This document shows, piece after piece, positions 41,423 through 54,573 of a DNA stretch of 64,000 nt. The stretch comes from DATAEY01 sp038199035 (GTDB lineage: Bacteria; Actinomycetota; Thermoleophilia; Solirubrobacterales; Solirubrobacteraceae). Within the stretch, counting starts at the first letter, position 1, and each line of letters starts with the position of its first letter. The notes below the pieces were generated by a model that ran no database searches, was not told the DNA's origin, and was given only the letters and a program-made list of their open reading frames with translations. A program made the translations under genes and the position numbers. The stretch is taken from the NCBI GenBank assembly GCA_038199035.1, contig JBBPZM010000023.1, positions 1 through 64,000 of the forward strand. Direction: 5' to 3'.

Positions 41423-42589
41423 TCAGGGCGCGGGAACCCCTCGGCTGCGTTCATGCCCCTCGATGCCGGCCAGGAAGCGGTCGACCAGCCAGCGGGCGAG
41501 GCCGCTGAGGCCGTGCCGCGCCGCCACCGCTCGCTGCCGCTCAGGGGCGCCCGGGCCCGACACCCGCCCGCGAGCGGCGTCGAGCTCCGCCGCGCAGCCG
41601 AGACGAAGAGCGGCCGGGGTGAGCTCGTCGAGCAGCCCGTGCAGTCGCTCGCGCGCCGGCTGCGAGCGTCCGGTGCGCAGGTCGACCAGGTCGGCGTCGA
41701 GCCCCCGTCGCAGCGCGCTCCACCGGTTCTCGGCGATCCGCCAGGTGGGGACGGGATCGGGCAGCTCACCCTCGTCGTGTCGCTGCGCCAGCGAGACGAC
41801 GAGGCTGTGCACCACCGCCGCCACCTGCCCGGCATCGGCCACAGTCGACTGGGCATCGGGCACGCGGACCTCAAGCGTGCCGAAGGCCGGGTTGAGCCGC
41901 AGCTCCCACCACCAGCGCCGAGGCTCGGGCACCGCGCCGGCGACCGCGCCCCAGCTCAGCTCCCGCGCGAAGGCCTCCCAGCTCTCGATCGCCGGCGGGA
42001 GGCCCTGGCGCGGCAGCAGCTGGCAGACGAGAGGGCGAACGGAGGCCAGGCCGCTGTCGCGGCCCTCGTAGAAGGGGGCGTTGGCGGCCAGCGCGGCCAG
42101 CTCCGGCAGGTGGGATCGCAGCGCGTTGTAGACGGCCAGCGCCCGCTCGGCTCCGCCCACGGCAACGTGGACCTGGAGGGCCCACACGAGCTGACGGCGC
42201 AGGAGCCCTCCGTAGCCGGCGGCCAGGGCGTCGTAGCGGCCTCCGCGGTTGAGCGTCGCCTCGGTCGCCGCGAAGGGATGCGCCCCGGCGGCGGCCAGCG
42301 CGATCGAGTCGCCCGCGGCCTGCGCCAGGCGACGGCGCGCGGCGCCCAGGGCGTCGATCGCGCCACCCACACGCTCGGCCGGCGGGACGGCGATCTCGAG
42401 CTGGGCGGCAGGAAGCTCGAGCTTGAAGCGCGCGTCGCCATCGAGGCGGCTGAGCAGCTCGGGCGCCGCCGGGGTCAGGTCGAGGCTGCTCGGGTCCAGC
42501 AGCATGACCTCCTCCTCGAGGCCGATCGTCGGCGGCGAGGGCGCCTCGAAGGCGGCCCGCAGCTCGTCGGCGCTCACGGCCCCGGCCAT
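41423..42589 (-). CDS. Carboxylate-amine ligase, GCS2/YbdK family
   Basis: 388 residues. The N-terminal motif TIGLEEEVMLLDPSSLDL is the glutamate-cysteine ligase 2 signature. Further support comes from FKLELPAAQLEIAVPPAERV, WALQVHVAVGGAERALAVYN and WWWELRLNPAFGTLEVRVPD, AQSTVADAGQ. The family includes mycothiol-, glutathione- or ergothioneine-related ligases (EgtA) and weak gamma-glutamyl ligases such as YbdK. The actual amine acceptor is uncertain. Start ATG 42589; divergent from the PrmC-like gene at 42630 with 40 bases between. Confidence 0.87.
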   Translation of the reverse strand: MAGAVSADELRAAFEAPSPPTIGLEEEVMLLDPSSLDLTPAAPELLSRLDGDARFKLELPAAQLEIAVPPAERVGGAIDALGAARRRLAQAAGDSIALAAAGAHPFAATEATLNRGGRYDALAAGYGGLLRRQLVWALQVHVAVGGAERALAVYNALRSHLPELAALAANAPFYEGRDSGLASVRPLVCQLLPRQGLPPAIESWEAFARELSWGAVAGAVPEPRRWWWELRLNPAFGTLEVRVPDAQSTVADAGQVAAVVHSLVVSLAQRHDEGELPDPVPTWRIAENRWSALRRGLDADLVDLRTGRSQPARERLHGLLDELTPAALRLGCAAELDAARGRVSGPGAPERQRAVAARHGLSGLARWLVDRFLAGIEGHERSRGVPAP

Positions 42590-42629
42590 CGGTTTACCGT
42601 CCGTCGGGCCGGGATAGACGGGCCGTGCC

Positions 42630-43280
42630 GTGAAGGTCACCACGCTTCCGGGCGTCTTCGCCCCGCGCAGCGACTCCTGGCTGCTGGTCCGGACACTGGC
42701 CGCCCAGGCGCTGGCCGCCGGCGCGAGCGTCCTCGACGTCTGCACGGGAAGCGGCGCGCTGGCGGTGGCCGCCGCCCTCCAGGGAGCCGGCGACGTCACG
42801 GCCGTCGACATCTCGCGCCGCGCCGTCCTGACCACGCGGCTCAACGCCCGCCGCAACCGGGTGTGGGTGCACGCGCTGCGCGGCGACCTGTTCGCCCCGG
42901 TGGCCGGCCGTCGCTTCGACGCGATCGTCTCCAATCCGCCCTATGTGCCCTCCCCCGACGACGACCTCCCCCGCCACGGCGCCGCCCGCGCCTGGGAGGG
43001 CGGCGCCGACGGCCGGGCCCTCGTCGACCGCATCTGCGCCCAGGCCCCGGATCACCTCCAGCCCGGCGGCGTCCTCCTCCTCGTCCACTCCTCGGTGACA
43101 GGCCTCGACCAGACCCACCGCACCCTGACCGCGGCCGGCCTCCAAGCCCACGTCGCCGCCCGCCACCACGGCCCCATCGGCCCGCTCCTCCAACAGCGAG
43201 CCGAGATGCTCACCGCCCGCGGCCTGCTCCAAGGAGACCAGGAGGAGCTCGTCGTCGTGCGCGCGGTCAAGCCGGCGTAG
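42630..43280 (+). CDS. Class I methyltransferase, HemK/PrmC-like
   Basis: 216 residues from GTG 42630. SAM-binding motif SVLDVCTGSGALAVAAALQG, acidic residue in DVTAVDISRRAVLTTRLNAR, and the catalytic NPPY in FDAIVSNPPYVPSPDD. This is the protein-glutamine or N6-adenine type active site. It lacks the N-terminal helical domain of PrmC and so resembles the short HemK2-like forms. The probable substrate is a protein side chain, but this is not certain. Its stop lies two bases from the stop of the convergent ferritin-like gene. Confidence 0.85.
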   Translation: MKVTTLPGVFAPRSDSWLLVRTLAAQALAAGASVLDVCTGSGALAVAAALQGAGDVTAVDISRRAVLTTRLNARRNRVWVHALRGDLFAPVAGRRFDAIVSNPPYVPSPDDDLPRHGAARAWEGGADGRALVDRICAQAPDHLQPGGVLLLVHSSVTGLDQTHRTLTAAGLQAHVAARHHGPIGPLLQQRAEMLTARGLLQGDQEELVVVRAVKPA

Positions 43281-43282
43281 CT

Positions 43283-43792
43283 TCAGGCGAGGCCTTCGGC
43301 CTCGTATTCGCGCAGGAATCCCTCGAACAAGCGCCGATGCCCCTCCTCGTCATGCAGGATCGCCGTGACGATGTCGTGGGTCACGGGGTCGGGCTCCTCG
43401 GTCACCTCGATGATCCGGTTGTAGTGCTCGATCGCGCCGGTCTCGGCCTCGATCACGCCCTTGATGATGTGGACGATGTCGGTCTGCCGGTCGGGCGGCT
43501 GGAGATAGCTCTGCTCGGCCGAGAACTCGAGCGATCCGGGCACGACGCCATAGAGCTCCTTGATGCGCTCGCCGAATTGCTGCGCGTGGCCCAGCTCCTC
43601 CTGCACGTCCGCCTTGAGCGACTCGATGATCTCCTGAGCGCGCACGCCGTCGGGATTGATCGAATTGGCCAGGTAGGAGATCACTGTCTCGACCTCCATC
43701 CAGTACGCCTTGGTGAGCAGCTCGATGATCTCCTCGCGCTTTTCGACCTGGTCGTCGGCGAGGATTCCCTGGGAGGCGGAGCGAACGGCCAT
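43283..43792 (-). CDS. Bacterioferritin/DPS-like ferritin-like protein (cytosolic)
   Basis: 169 residues without signal peptide. The four-helix bundle has ELLTKAYWMEVETVISYLAN, VQEELGHAQQFGERIKELYG, IIKGVIEAETGAIEHYNRII and LHDEEGHRRLFEGFLREYEA. The E-x-x-H and E-x-x-H pairs form a diiron site. It is unrelated in detail to the four secreted ferritin-like proteins at 30-33 kb. AGGAGA is 7 bases before ATG 43792; GGGGTAGGGC further upstream on this strand may be its promoter. It would store or detoxify iron. Confidence 0.87.
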   Translation of the reverse strand: MAVRSASQGILADDQVEKREEIIELLTKAYWMEVETVISYLANSINPDGVRAQEIIESLKADVQEELGHAQQFGERIKELYGVVPGSLEFSAEQSYLQPPDRQTDIVHIIKGVIEAETGAIEHYNRIIEVTEEPDPVTHDIVTAILHDEEGHRRLFEGFLREYEAEGLA

Positions 43793-44025
43793 GGTGCGAT
43801 CTCCTGTTCGGTGGACGGCACCGAAGGCCCTACCCCTCGCGCGCAGGCGTGAAACGGCGGCCGGCGGGCGGCTCGCCGCCGCACGCTTCCCCCTTCTTCC
43901 GGCGCCCCGCGGTGCCCCGGCCGTCGCGCGCTTCCCCCCTTTCTCGGCCTCCCTCGTTCCGTCGCCGCGCGCAACCTTTCGCCCTTGGCTCGTAGTCGGC
44001 GCGGCGATGGGGTAAGACTCAGGGC
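43793..44025. other. Divergent intergenic region upstream of ferritin-like gene and ku
   Basis: About 230 bases with promoters for both neighbours. It contains two similar pyrimidine-rich blocks, CGCACGCTTCCCCCTT near 43879 and CGCGCGCTTCCCCCCTT near 43926. TAAGAC at 44012-44017 is a candidate -10 element for ku. No gene is seen. Confidence 0.4.
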
Positions 44026-44055
44026 ATGCCTCGACGCCTGCCCAAGGCCCGCTGA
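44026..44055 (+). CDS. Nine-residue leader ORF overlapping the ku start
   Basis: ATG 44026 opens a nine-codon frame encoding MPRRLPKAR whose TGA shares its last base with the ku ATG (TGATG). TAAGAC lies 9 bases before this ATG, so a leaderless mRNA would begin with the mini-frame and re-initiate on ku. Its first three residues are the same as those of Ku (MPR). Whether it is translated is inference. Confidence 0.4.
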   Translation: MPRRLPKAR

Positions 44056-45053
44056 TGCCCCGCTCGATCTGGAGCGGCGCCATCTCCTTCGGGCTGGTCA
44101 ACGTGCCGGTCCGGCTCTACAGCGCGGTCTCTCGCAAGACCGTGCGCTTCCACCAGCTCCACGACGAGACCGGCGTGCGCATCCAGCAGAAGCGGGTCGA
44201 CCCGTCGACGGGCGAGGAGGTGCCCTACGACCACGTGGTCAAGGGCTACGAGATCTCACCCGACCGCTACGTGGTCGTCACCCCCGACGAGCTCGAGTCG
44301 CTCGACCCTGAGAAGACGCGGACGATCGACATCGAGGACTTCGTCGACCTGGCCGAGATCGACCCCCTCTACTACGACCACCCCTACTACCTCGTGCCGG
44401 CGACCGGAGCCGAGAAGCCCTTCGCGCTGCTGCGCGACGCCATGGAGCAGGCGAGCAAGGTGGCGATCGCCAAGGTGGTCATCCGCTCCAAGGAGAGCCT
44501 GGTGGCCATCCGCCCCACCGGCCGGCTGATGACGATGTCGACGATGCTCTTCCACGACGAGGTCATCGACTCCGACTCGATCGACGAGGCGCCCGGGGAG
44601 GACGTCAAGACCACCAAGCGCGAGCTCGGGATGGCTCAGCAGCTCATCGCCTCCCTGGCCGCCGACTTCGACCCGGACAAGTACCGCGACACCTACCGCG
44701 ACCGGGTGCTGGAGATGATCGAGCGCAAGGCCCAGGGCGAGGAGATCACCGTGCAGCCCGCCCCCGAGGAGCCGGCCCGCGTGCCCGACCTCATGGCCGC
44801 GCTGGAGGCCAGCATCAACGCCGTGAAGTCCCGCGACGACGACGGCTCGGACGGCGCCCCCGAAGCAGCGCGGGCCAAGCCGCGGTCCACGCGGTCGCGC
44901 TCCTCGGGCGGGGGGAAGGGTGCGGCCAAGCCGAAGGCCGGGTCGTCGGGCAATGGCCGCAAGGCGAGCCGGTCGACGGCCGGCTCGTCGTCCAACGGCG
45001 CCAAGGCGGGCGGGGCGGCCAAGAGGCGCTCGGGCTCGCGCGCCCAGAAGTAG
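44055..45053 (+). CDS. ku: Non-homologous end-joining protein Ku
   Basis: 332 residues. The core begins MPRSIWSGAISFGLVNVPVR and carries VPYDHVVKGYEISPDRYVVV, EIDPLYYDHPYYLVPATGAE and ELGMAQQLIASLAADFDPDK, all standard for bacterial Ku. It binds DNA ends as a ring dimer and recruits LigD. The last 75 residues are a long Lys/Ser/Gly-rich tail (repeated K, S, G and N), like the extended C-termini that help DNA binding in mycobacteria. No ligD is in the window. There is no strong ribosome-binding site; the stop of a nine-codon leader ORF overlaps its ATG. Confidence 0.95.
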   Translation: MPRSIWSGAISFGLVNVPVRLYSAVSRKTVRFHQLHDETGVRIQQKRVDPSTGEEVPYDHVVKGYEISPDRYVVVTPDELESLDPEKTRTIDIEDFVDLAEIDPLYYDHPYYLVPATGAEKPFALLRDAMEQASKVAIAKVVIRSKESLVAIRPTGRLMTMSTMLFHDEVIDSDSIDEAPGEDVKTTKRELGMAQQLIASLAADFDPDKYRDTYRDRVLEMIERKAQGEEITVQPAPEEPARVPDLMAALEASINAVKSRDDDGSDGAPEAARAKPRSTRSRSSGGGKGAAKPKAGSSGNGRKASRSTAGSSSNGAKAGGAAKRRSGSRAQK

Positions 45054-45117
45054 CGGCGGCGGCGCAACCAGCGTCAGGTCCGGAGCAACGCGGGCCCGCT
45101 GGTAGCTTGCGCCCGCG

Positions 45118-46479
45118 ATGCCGCGGGTGGTGATGGGCCTGATGTTCTACCCGCGCGGAGGCTCGGCCCACGTCACGCGCTCGCTCGCCCGCCACCTCCC
45201 CGCCTGGGGATGGGAGGTGACGCTCGTCTCGGGCTCGCTCGGCAGCGCGCGCAGCGACGCCGCTCGCTTCTTCGCCGGCCTCGACGTGCGGGCGTTCGAC
45301 TATACGGCGTCCGCGCAGGCCCCCGACCCGCTGGCGGCCGACCCGCCGATGCACCCCTCCTACGAGGACCGCCGCGACGCGCCCGACCGCGTCTTCGCGC
45401 GGGTGGACGACGCGGGCTACGAGCGCCTTGTGGATGCCTGGGCCGGCGCGCTGGCCCAGGCCGGCGCGGCGGACGCCGACGTCCTGCACCTCAACCACCT
45501 GACCCCGCTCAACGAGGCCGCCTCGCGGGTGGCCCCCGACATCCCCGTCGTCGGGCACGTCCACGGCACCGAGCTGCTGATGCTCGAGGCGATCGCCGAG
45601 GGTCCCCCGCCGGGGTGGGACCACGCCGACGCTTGGGCGCAGCGGATGCGCCGGTGGGCACAGAGTTGCCGGGAGATCGTCGTGCTCTCGCCCAGCCAGC
45701 TCGACCGCCTCGAGACCCTGCTGGGCGTGCCACCGCAGCGCTGCACGGTGGTCCCCAACGGCTACGACCCCGAGACGTTCCATCCCCGCCAGATCGATCG
45801 CGAGGCCCACTGGCGCCGCCACCTCGTCGACGAGCCGCAGGGCTGGCGCCCGGGCGCCGAGCCCGGCAGCGTGCGCTACCGAGAGGACGAGCTCGAGGCC
45901 TTCGGCGACGGCCCGGTCCTGCTCTATGTCGGGCGCTACACGGCGGTCAAGCGGATCGGTCTGCTGATCCGCGCCTACGCGCGAGCGCGGGAGCGCTTCG
46001 AGACCTCCGCCCCGCTGGTGCTCCTCGGCGGCTTTCCCGACGAGTGGGAGGGCGAGCATCCGCTGGAGGCGATCGAGGCCAGCGGGGCCCGCGACGTCTT
46101 CCTCGCCGGCTGGCACGAGCACCCGGCGCTGCCCGACTTCCTGGCCGCTTCGGACGTCGTCGTGCTGCCGTCGGTGCGCGAGCAGTTCGGGCAGGTACTG
46201 GTCGAGGGGATGGCCTGCGGGCTGCCGGCCATCGCCGCCGACGCCTACGGCCCCGGGGAGATCGTGCAGGACGGCGAGACCGGTTGGCTCGTCGCGCCCG
46301 ACGACGAGGAGGCCCTGGCCGGCGCGCTCGTCGAAGCCGTCAACCGGCCGCAGGAGCGCGCCCGGCGCGGAGCCGCGGCGCGGACCGTGGGCGCGGAGCG
46401 CTACTCGTGGCCGGCGCTGGCCGGCCAGGTAGCCGAGGTCTACCGCCGCGTCTCCTCGGAGGCGGCGAGCCACGCCTGA
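45118..46479 (+). CDS. Glycosyltransferase family 4
   Basis: 453 residues of GT-B fold. N-terminal MFYPRGGSAHVTRSLARHLP gives the GGSxH-type start; the C-terminal nucleotide-sugar site is VREQFGQVLVEGMACGLPAI with the E-x7-E motif. LLYVGRYTAVKRIGLLIRAY marks the second domain. Sugar and acceptor are unknown. TAGCTT at 45103-45108 lies 9 bases before ATG 45118 with no ribosome-binding site, so the transcript is probably leaderless. It stands between ku and gltB without close partners. Confidence 0.9.
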   Translation: MPRVVMGLMFYPRGGSAHVTRSLARHLPAWGWEVTLVSGSLGSARSDAARFFAGLDVRAFDYTASAQAPDPLAADPPMHPSYEDRRDAPDRVFARVDDAGYERLVDAWAGALAQAGAADADVLHLNHLTPLNEAASRVAPDIPVVGHVHGTELLMLEAIAEGPPPGWDHADAWAQRMRRWAQSCREIVVLSPSQLDRLETLLGVPPQRCTVVPNGYDPETFHPRQIDREAHWRRHLVDEPQGWRPGAEPGSVRYREDELEAFGDGPVLLYVGRYTAVKRIGLLIRAYARARERFETSAPLVLLGGFPDEWEGEHPLEAIEASGARDVFLAGWHEHPALPDFLAASDVVVLPSVREQFGQVLVEGMACGLPAIAADAYGPGEIVQDGETGWLVAPDDEEALAGALVEAVNRPQERARRGAAARTVGAERYSWPALAGQVAEVYRRVSSEAASHA

Positions 46480-46587
46480 GACGCCTCCCGCGGGGGCCTC
46501 GGCGCCCTGTTTATGCAACTCGACCGCTGGTACGATTGCGCCCGCCTCACGCGTCGTGCCCGGTCCCGCCGGCTTCCGGAACGCTCC

Positions 46588-51168
<4,581 letters not shown>

Positions 51169-51172
51169 CGCC

Positions 51173-52720
51173 ATGGGAAAGGTCGGCGGCTTCCTCGAGA
51201 TCCAGCGGGTCGGCTTCGACAAGCGCGATCCCGCGGAGCGCGTGCGCGACTACCGCCAGTACTTCCGCGTGCAGCCCGAGGAGGAGCTCCAGCGCCAGGG
51301 CGGGCGCTGCATGGACTGCGGGGTTCCGTTCTGCCACGAGGGCTGCCCGCTGGGCAACCTCATCCCCGACTGGAACGACCTCGTCTACCGCGGCGACTGG
51401 CGGGCGGCCATCGACCAGCTGCACGCCACCAACAACTTCCCCGAGTTCACCGGGCTGATCTGCCCGGCCCCGTGCGAGTCGGCGTGCGTGCTCGACATCA
51501 ACGACGACCCGGTGACGATCGAGCAGATCGAGCTGGGCATCGCCGAGCGCGCCTGGTCAGAGGGCTGGATCGTCCCCGCCCCCCCACAGCGACGCACCGG
51601 CCAGCGCGTGGCGGTGATCGGATCGGGGCCGGCCGGGCTAGCCGCCGCGGCCGAGCTAAACCAGGCCGGCCACGCCGTGACCGTGTTCGAGCGCGACGAG
51701 GGGCCGGGCGGCCTCATGCGCTTCGGCGTCCCCGACGCCAAGCTCGAGAAGTGGATCATCGACCGCCGCGTGGCGGTGCTCGAAGCCGAGGGCATTCGCT
51801 TCGAGTGCGGCGTCGACGTGGGGAGAGACATCTCCCCCGAGCAGCTGCGCGAAGACTACGAGGCGGTGGTCCTGGCCATCGGCTCGCGCGTGCACCGCGA
51901 CCTCGCCGTCCCGGGGCGCGAGCTGCGCGGCGTGCACTTCGCGATGGACTACCTCTACCAGCGCAATCGCCACGTGGCTGCCATGCAGGGCCGCCCGTCG
52001 CGGCCAGCGGAGCAGCCCATCTCGGCCGCCGGGCGCCACGTCGTGGTCGTCGGCGGCGGCGACACCGGCATGGACTGCATCTCCAACGCCATCCGCGAGG
52101 GCGCGCAGGAGGCCCGGATGCTCGACGTCTATCCCGAGCTCCCGTGGACCGGCCGCGCGGACAACACGCCGTGGCCGCTGGCTCCCAAGCGCACCCTGAC
52201 CACCTACGCACTCGACGAGGGCGGCAAGCGCGAGTGGGGCGCCGAGGTGATCGCGCTCGAGGGAACCGACGGTCACGTCACGAAGGTCCACGCCCGTCGC
52301 GTCCAGGGCACCTCCTCGCGCGACCTCCAGCCGGTGCCCGGCAGCGAGCACACCCTCCCGGCCAACCTCGTGCTCATCGCCATCGGCTTCTCGCACCCCG
52401 AGCACGAGGGGCCGATCAACGACCTGGGGCTCGAGCTCGACCAGCGGGGCAACGTCAAGGCGCCCGTGTACGGCGCCTCGGTCGACGGGGTCTTCTCCTG
52501 CGGAGACGCGCGCACCGGCCAGTCGCTGGTGGTGACGGCGATCGCCGAGGGGCGCAAGTGCGCCCGGATGGTCGACCGCTACCTCAGCGGACGCAACGGC
52601 CGCCGCCCGCCGCTCGAGCCGGCGGACGCGCACTTCATCGAGACGGCGGCCGAGACGGCGGGGACGATCACCACCGCGCACAAGGTCGTGCGCCCCCCGT
52701 CGAGCGAGCGCAGCGAGTAG
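51173..52720 (+). CDS. gltD: Glutamate synthase, small subunit
   Basis: 515 residues. The N-terminal Cys clusters for [4Fe-4S] are CMDCGVPFCHEGCPLGN and CPAPCESACVLDIN. FAD site AVIGSGPAGLAAAAELNQAG, NADPH site VVVVGGGDTGMDCISNAIRE, and the C-terminal FAD contact GVFSCGDARTGQSLVVTAIA. It supplies electrons from NADPH to GltB. It starts 4 bases after the gltB stop, in the same operon. Length is normal. Confidence 0.97.
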   Translation: MGKVGGFLEIQRVGFDKRDPAERVRDYRQYFRVQPEEELQRQGGRCMDCGVPFCHEGCPLGNLIPDWNDLVYRGDWRAAIDQLHATNNFPEFTGLICPAPCESACVLDINDDPVTIEQIELGIAERAWSEGWIVPAPPQRRTGQRVAVIGSGPAGLAAAAELNQAGHAVTVFERDEGPGGLMRFGVPDAKLEKWIIDRRVAVLEAEGIRFECGVDVGRDISPEQLREDYEAVVLAIGSRVHRDLAVPGRELRGVHFAMDYLYQRNRHVAAMQGRPSRPAEQPISAAGRHVVVVGGGDTGMDCISNAIREGAQEARMLDVYPELPWTGRADNTPWPLAPKRTLTTYALDEGGKREWGAEVIALEGTDGHVTKVHARRVQGTSSRDLQPVPGSEHTLPANLVLIAIGFSHPEHEGPINDLGLELDQRGNVKAPVYGASVDGVFSCGDARTGQSLVVTAIAEGRKCARMVDRYLSGRNGRRPPLEPADAHFIETAAETAGTITTAHKVVRPPSSERSE

Positions 52721-52751
52721 TCCTCTGGCGCAGGCGGGCGGTGGCCGCGGG

Positions 52752-52991
52752 TCAGATCGAGGCTTCGCCCTCGCCGCCGGCGCCCGCGCCGCGACGGCGG
52801 TTCTCCGAGCGCTCGCCGAGCCCCTGCACGACGATGTAGACGATCAGTCCGTTGACGATCACGCCGATGCCGCCGAAGACGACGATCAGGCCGATGGTGA
52901 CCTGGAGCGCGTAGGAGGCGAGGACCACGGCGGCGCAGTCTACCCCGACCCGTCGGCCGACCGGCCAGCAGACAGCGCGCACACGACGCAC
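52752..52991 (-). CDS. Small membrane protein, hypothetical
   Basis: At most 79 residues. One long hydrophobic stretch (VVLASYALQVTIGLIVVFGG, IGVIVNGLIVYIVVQGL) may form one or two helices, followed by a charged tail (GERSENRRRGAGAGGEGE). The true start may be a GTG inside (VGVDCAAVV) rather than ATG 52991. No family recognised. It converges on gltD. Confidence 0.5.
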   Translation of the reverse strand: MRRVRAVCWPVGRRVGVDCAAVVLASYALQVTIGLIVVFGGIGVIVNGLIVYIVVQGLGERSENRRRGAGAGGEGEASI

Positions 52992-53012
52992 ACCGCGTCC
53001 GAAACGGCGAAG

Positions 53013-53042
53013 TTGACGCCAGCGTCATCTTCACGCTAGGCT
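53013..53042 (+). promoter_or_regulatory. Sigma-70-type promoter of the flavin monooxygenase gene
   Basis: TTGACG at 53013-53018 and TAGGCT at 53037-53042 with an 18-base spacer form one of the best housekeeping-like promoters in the window. Transcription would start around 53049, leaving a 25-base leader with CAGGAG before ATG 53075. Confidence 0.55.
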
Positions 53043-53074
53043 GACCGTCCGCAATCCCCGTCCCAGGAGCTCTC

Positions 53075-54475
53075 ATGGCCTCGCTTCCCACCGTCTGCAT
53101 CATCGGCGCCGGCTCGTCGGGCATCGCCGGCGCCAAGGTCTTGCACGAGCGCGGCATCCCCTTCGAGTGCTTCGAGAAGTCCGACCGGGTCGGTGGCAAC
53201 TGGGTGTTCGGCAACCGCAACGGGATGTCGTCGTCCTACAAGACGCTGCACATAAACACCTCGCGTGAGCGCATGGAGTACTCGGACTTCCCGATGCCGA
53301 AGTCCTTTCCCGACTTCCCCCACCACACCCAGATCGCCGCCTACTTCAACGACTACGTCGACCACTTCGGCTTCCGGGACAAGATCGCCTTCGAGAGGGG
53401 CGTCGAGCACGCCGCGCGCCGCGACGACGGCGTGTGGGAGGTCACGCTCGAGGGCGGCGAGACCCGGTGCTTCGACGCGGTGATCGTGGCCAACGGCCAC
53501 CACTGGGACCCGCGCTGGCCCGAGCCGCCGTTTCCCGGCCACGACACCTTCGCCGGCGCGCAGATGCACTCGCACCACTACACCGACCCCGAGTCCCTGC
53601 GGGGCCGCAAGGTCGTCGTGCTCGGCATGGGCAACAGCGCCATGGACATCGCGGTCGACTCGTCCTATGTGGCCGACGCGACCTACCTCGCGGCTCGCCG
53701 CGGCGCCTGGGTCATCCCCAAGTACATCGCCGGCCAGCCGCTGGACCAGCCCTGGCGCTACGGGAGGGTCGCGGGGCTGTTCGCCAACCCGCGTGTGCCC
53801 TTCAAGCTGCGCCAGCGGGCGCTTCAGCGGACGGTCGTCCAGCACGTCGGGCGGATGGAGGACTACGGCCTGCCCACCCCCGACCACGACATCGGGGAGG
53901 CCCACCCCACCGTCTCCGGGCGCATCCTCGACCGCATCGTGCACGGGACGATCACCACCAAGCCCAACATCGCCGCCCTGCGTGGCGACCGCGTGGCCTT
54001 CATCGACGGCAGCGAGGTCGAGGCCGACCTGGTCGTCTACTGCACCGGCTACAAGGTGACCTTCCCGTTCTTCGACGAGGACTTCATCTCCGCCCCCGAC
54101 AACGACCTGCCGCTGTTCAAGCGGGTCTTCCACCCCGACGTCGGCGGCGTGTTCTTCCTCTCGCTGCTCCAGCCCCTGGGAGCCACGATGCCGATCGCCG
54201 AGCGCCAGGCCCGCTGGCTGGCCGACTACCTGCGGGGCGACTACGCGCTCCCGCCGCGGCCCGAGATGCTCGAGGACATGCGGCGCGAGCGCGAGCGGAT
54301 GTTCAAGCGCTACGTGAGGTCCAAGCGCCACACGATGCAGATCGACTACGACGACTACATGTGGGAGCTCGACCGCGAGGAGGACCGCGGGGCCGAGCGC
54401 GCGCGGGCGCGAGGCTTCTCCATGCCGATCGAGCCGCGCGCACGCCCGGTGGAGGCGTCGCCGGCGGCGGCGTGA
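53075..54475 (+). CDS. Flavin-containing monooxygenase
   Basis: 466 residues. FAD site CIIGAGSSGIAGAKVL (residues about 8-23), the FMO fingerprint FAGAQMHSHHYTDPESL (about 159-175), and NADPH site VVVLGMGNSAMDIAVDSS. GNWVFGNRNGMSSSYKTLHI follows the first Rossmann motif, as in mammalian-like FMOs. It would oxygenate a soft nucleophile (N or S) or act as a Baeyer-Villiger enzyme. CAGGAG precedes ATG 53075. It overlaps a 33-codon frame that in turn overlaps a TetR gene, so the TetR protein probably controls this enzyme. Confidence 0.9.
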   Translation: MASLPTVCIIGAGSSGIAGAKVLHERGIPFECFEKSDRVGGNWVFGNRNGMSSSYKTLHINTSRERMEYSDFPMPKSFPDFPHHTQIAAYFNDYVDHFGFRDKIAFERGVEHAARRDDGVWEVTLEGGETRCFDAVIVANGHHWDPRWPEPPFPGHDTFAGAQMHSHHYTDPESLRGRKVVVLGMGNSAMDIAVDSSYVADATYLAARRGAWVIPKYIAGQPLDQPWRYGRVAGLFANPRVPFKLRQRALQRTVVQHVGRMEDYGLPTPDHDIGEAHPTVSGRILDRIVHGTITTKPNIAALRGDRVAFIDGSEVEADLVVYCTGYKVTFPFFDEDFISAPDNDLPLFKRVFHPDVGGVFFLSLLQPLGATMPIAERQARWLADYLRGDYALPPRPEMLEDMRRERERMFKRYVRSKRHTMQIDYDDYMWELDREEDRGAERARARGFSMPIEPRARPVEASPAAA

Positions 54476-54573
54476 GCCCGCCGGAGGTCGTCGGCGGCTC
54501 GCGGATCGCCGCCGGCGCCGACATGACAGCGCTCGTCGGCGGCCGGGTGATCGCCGCGTCGGTCGCGTCATGA
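54472..54573 (+). CDS. Possible 33-residue ORF coupling FMO and TetR genes
   Basis: GTG 54472 overlaps the FMO stop (GTGA) and its own TGA at 54571-54573 overlaps the TetR ATG at 54570 (ATGA). The predicted product begins VSPPEVVGGSRIAAGADM and ends GGRVIAASVAS. It has no known relative. It may be a small protein, or only a device that carries ribosomes from one gene to the next. Confidence 0.4.
   Translation: MSPPEVVGGSRIAAGADMTALVGGRVIAASVAS

Noticed and set aside
44055..46479. Complete NHEJ locus around ku
   Set aside because: No ligD or other end-joining gene lies next to ku; the neighbours are a ferritin-like gene and a glycosyltransferase gene.
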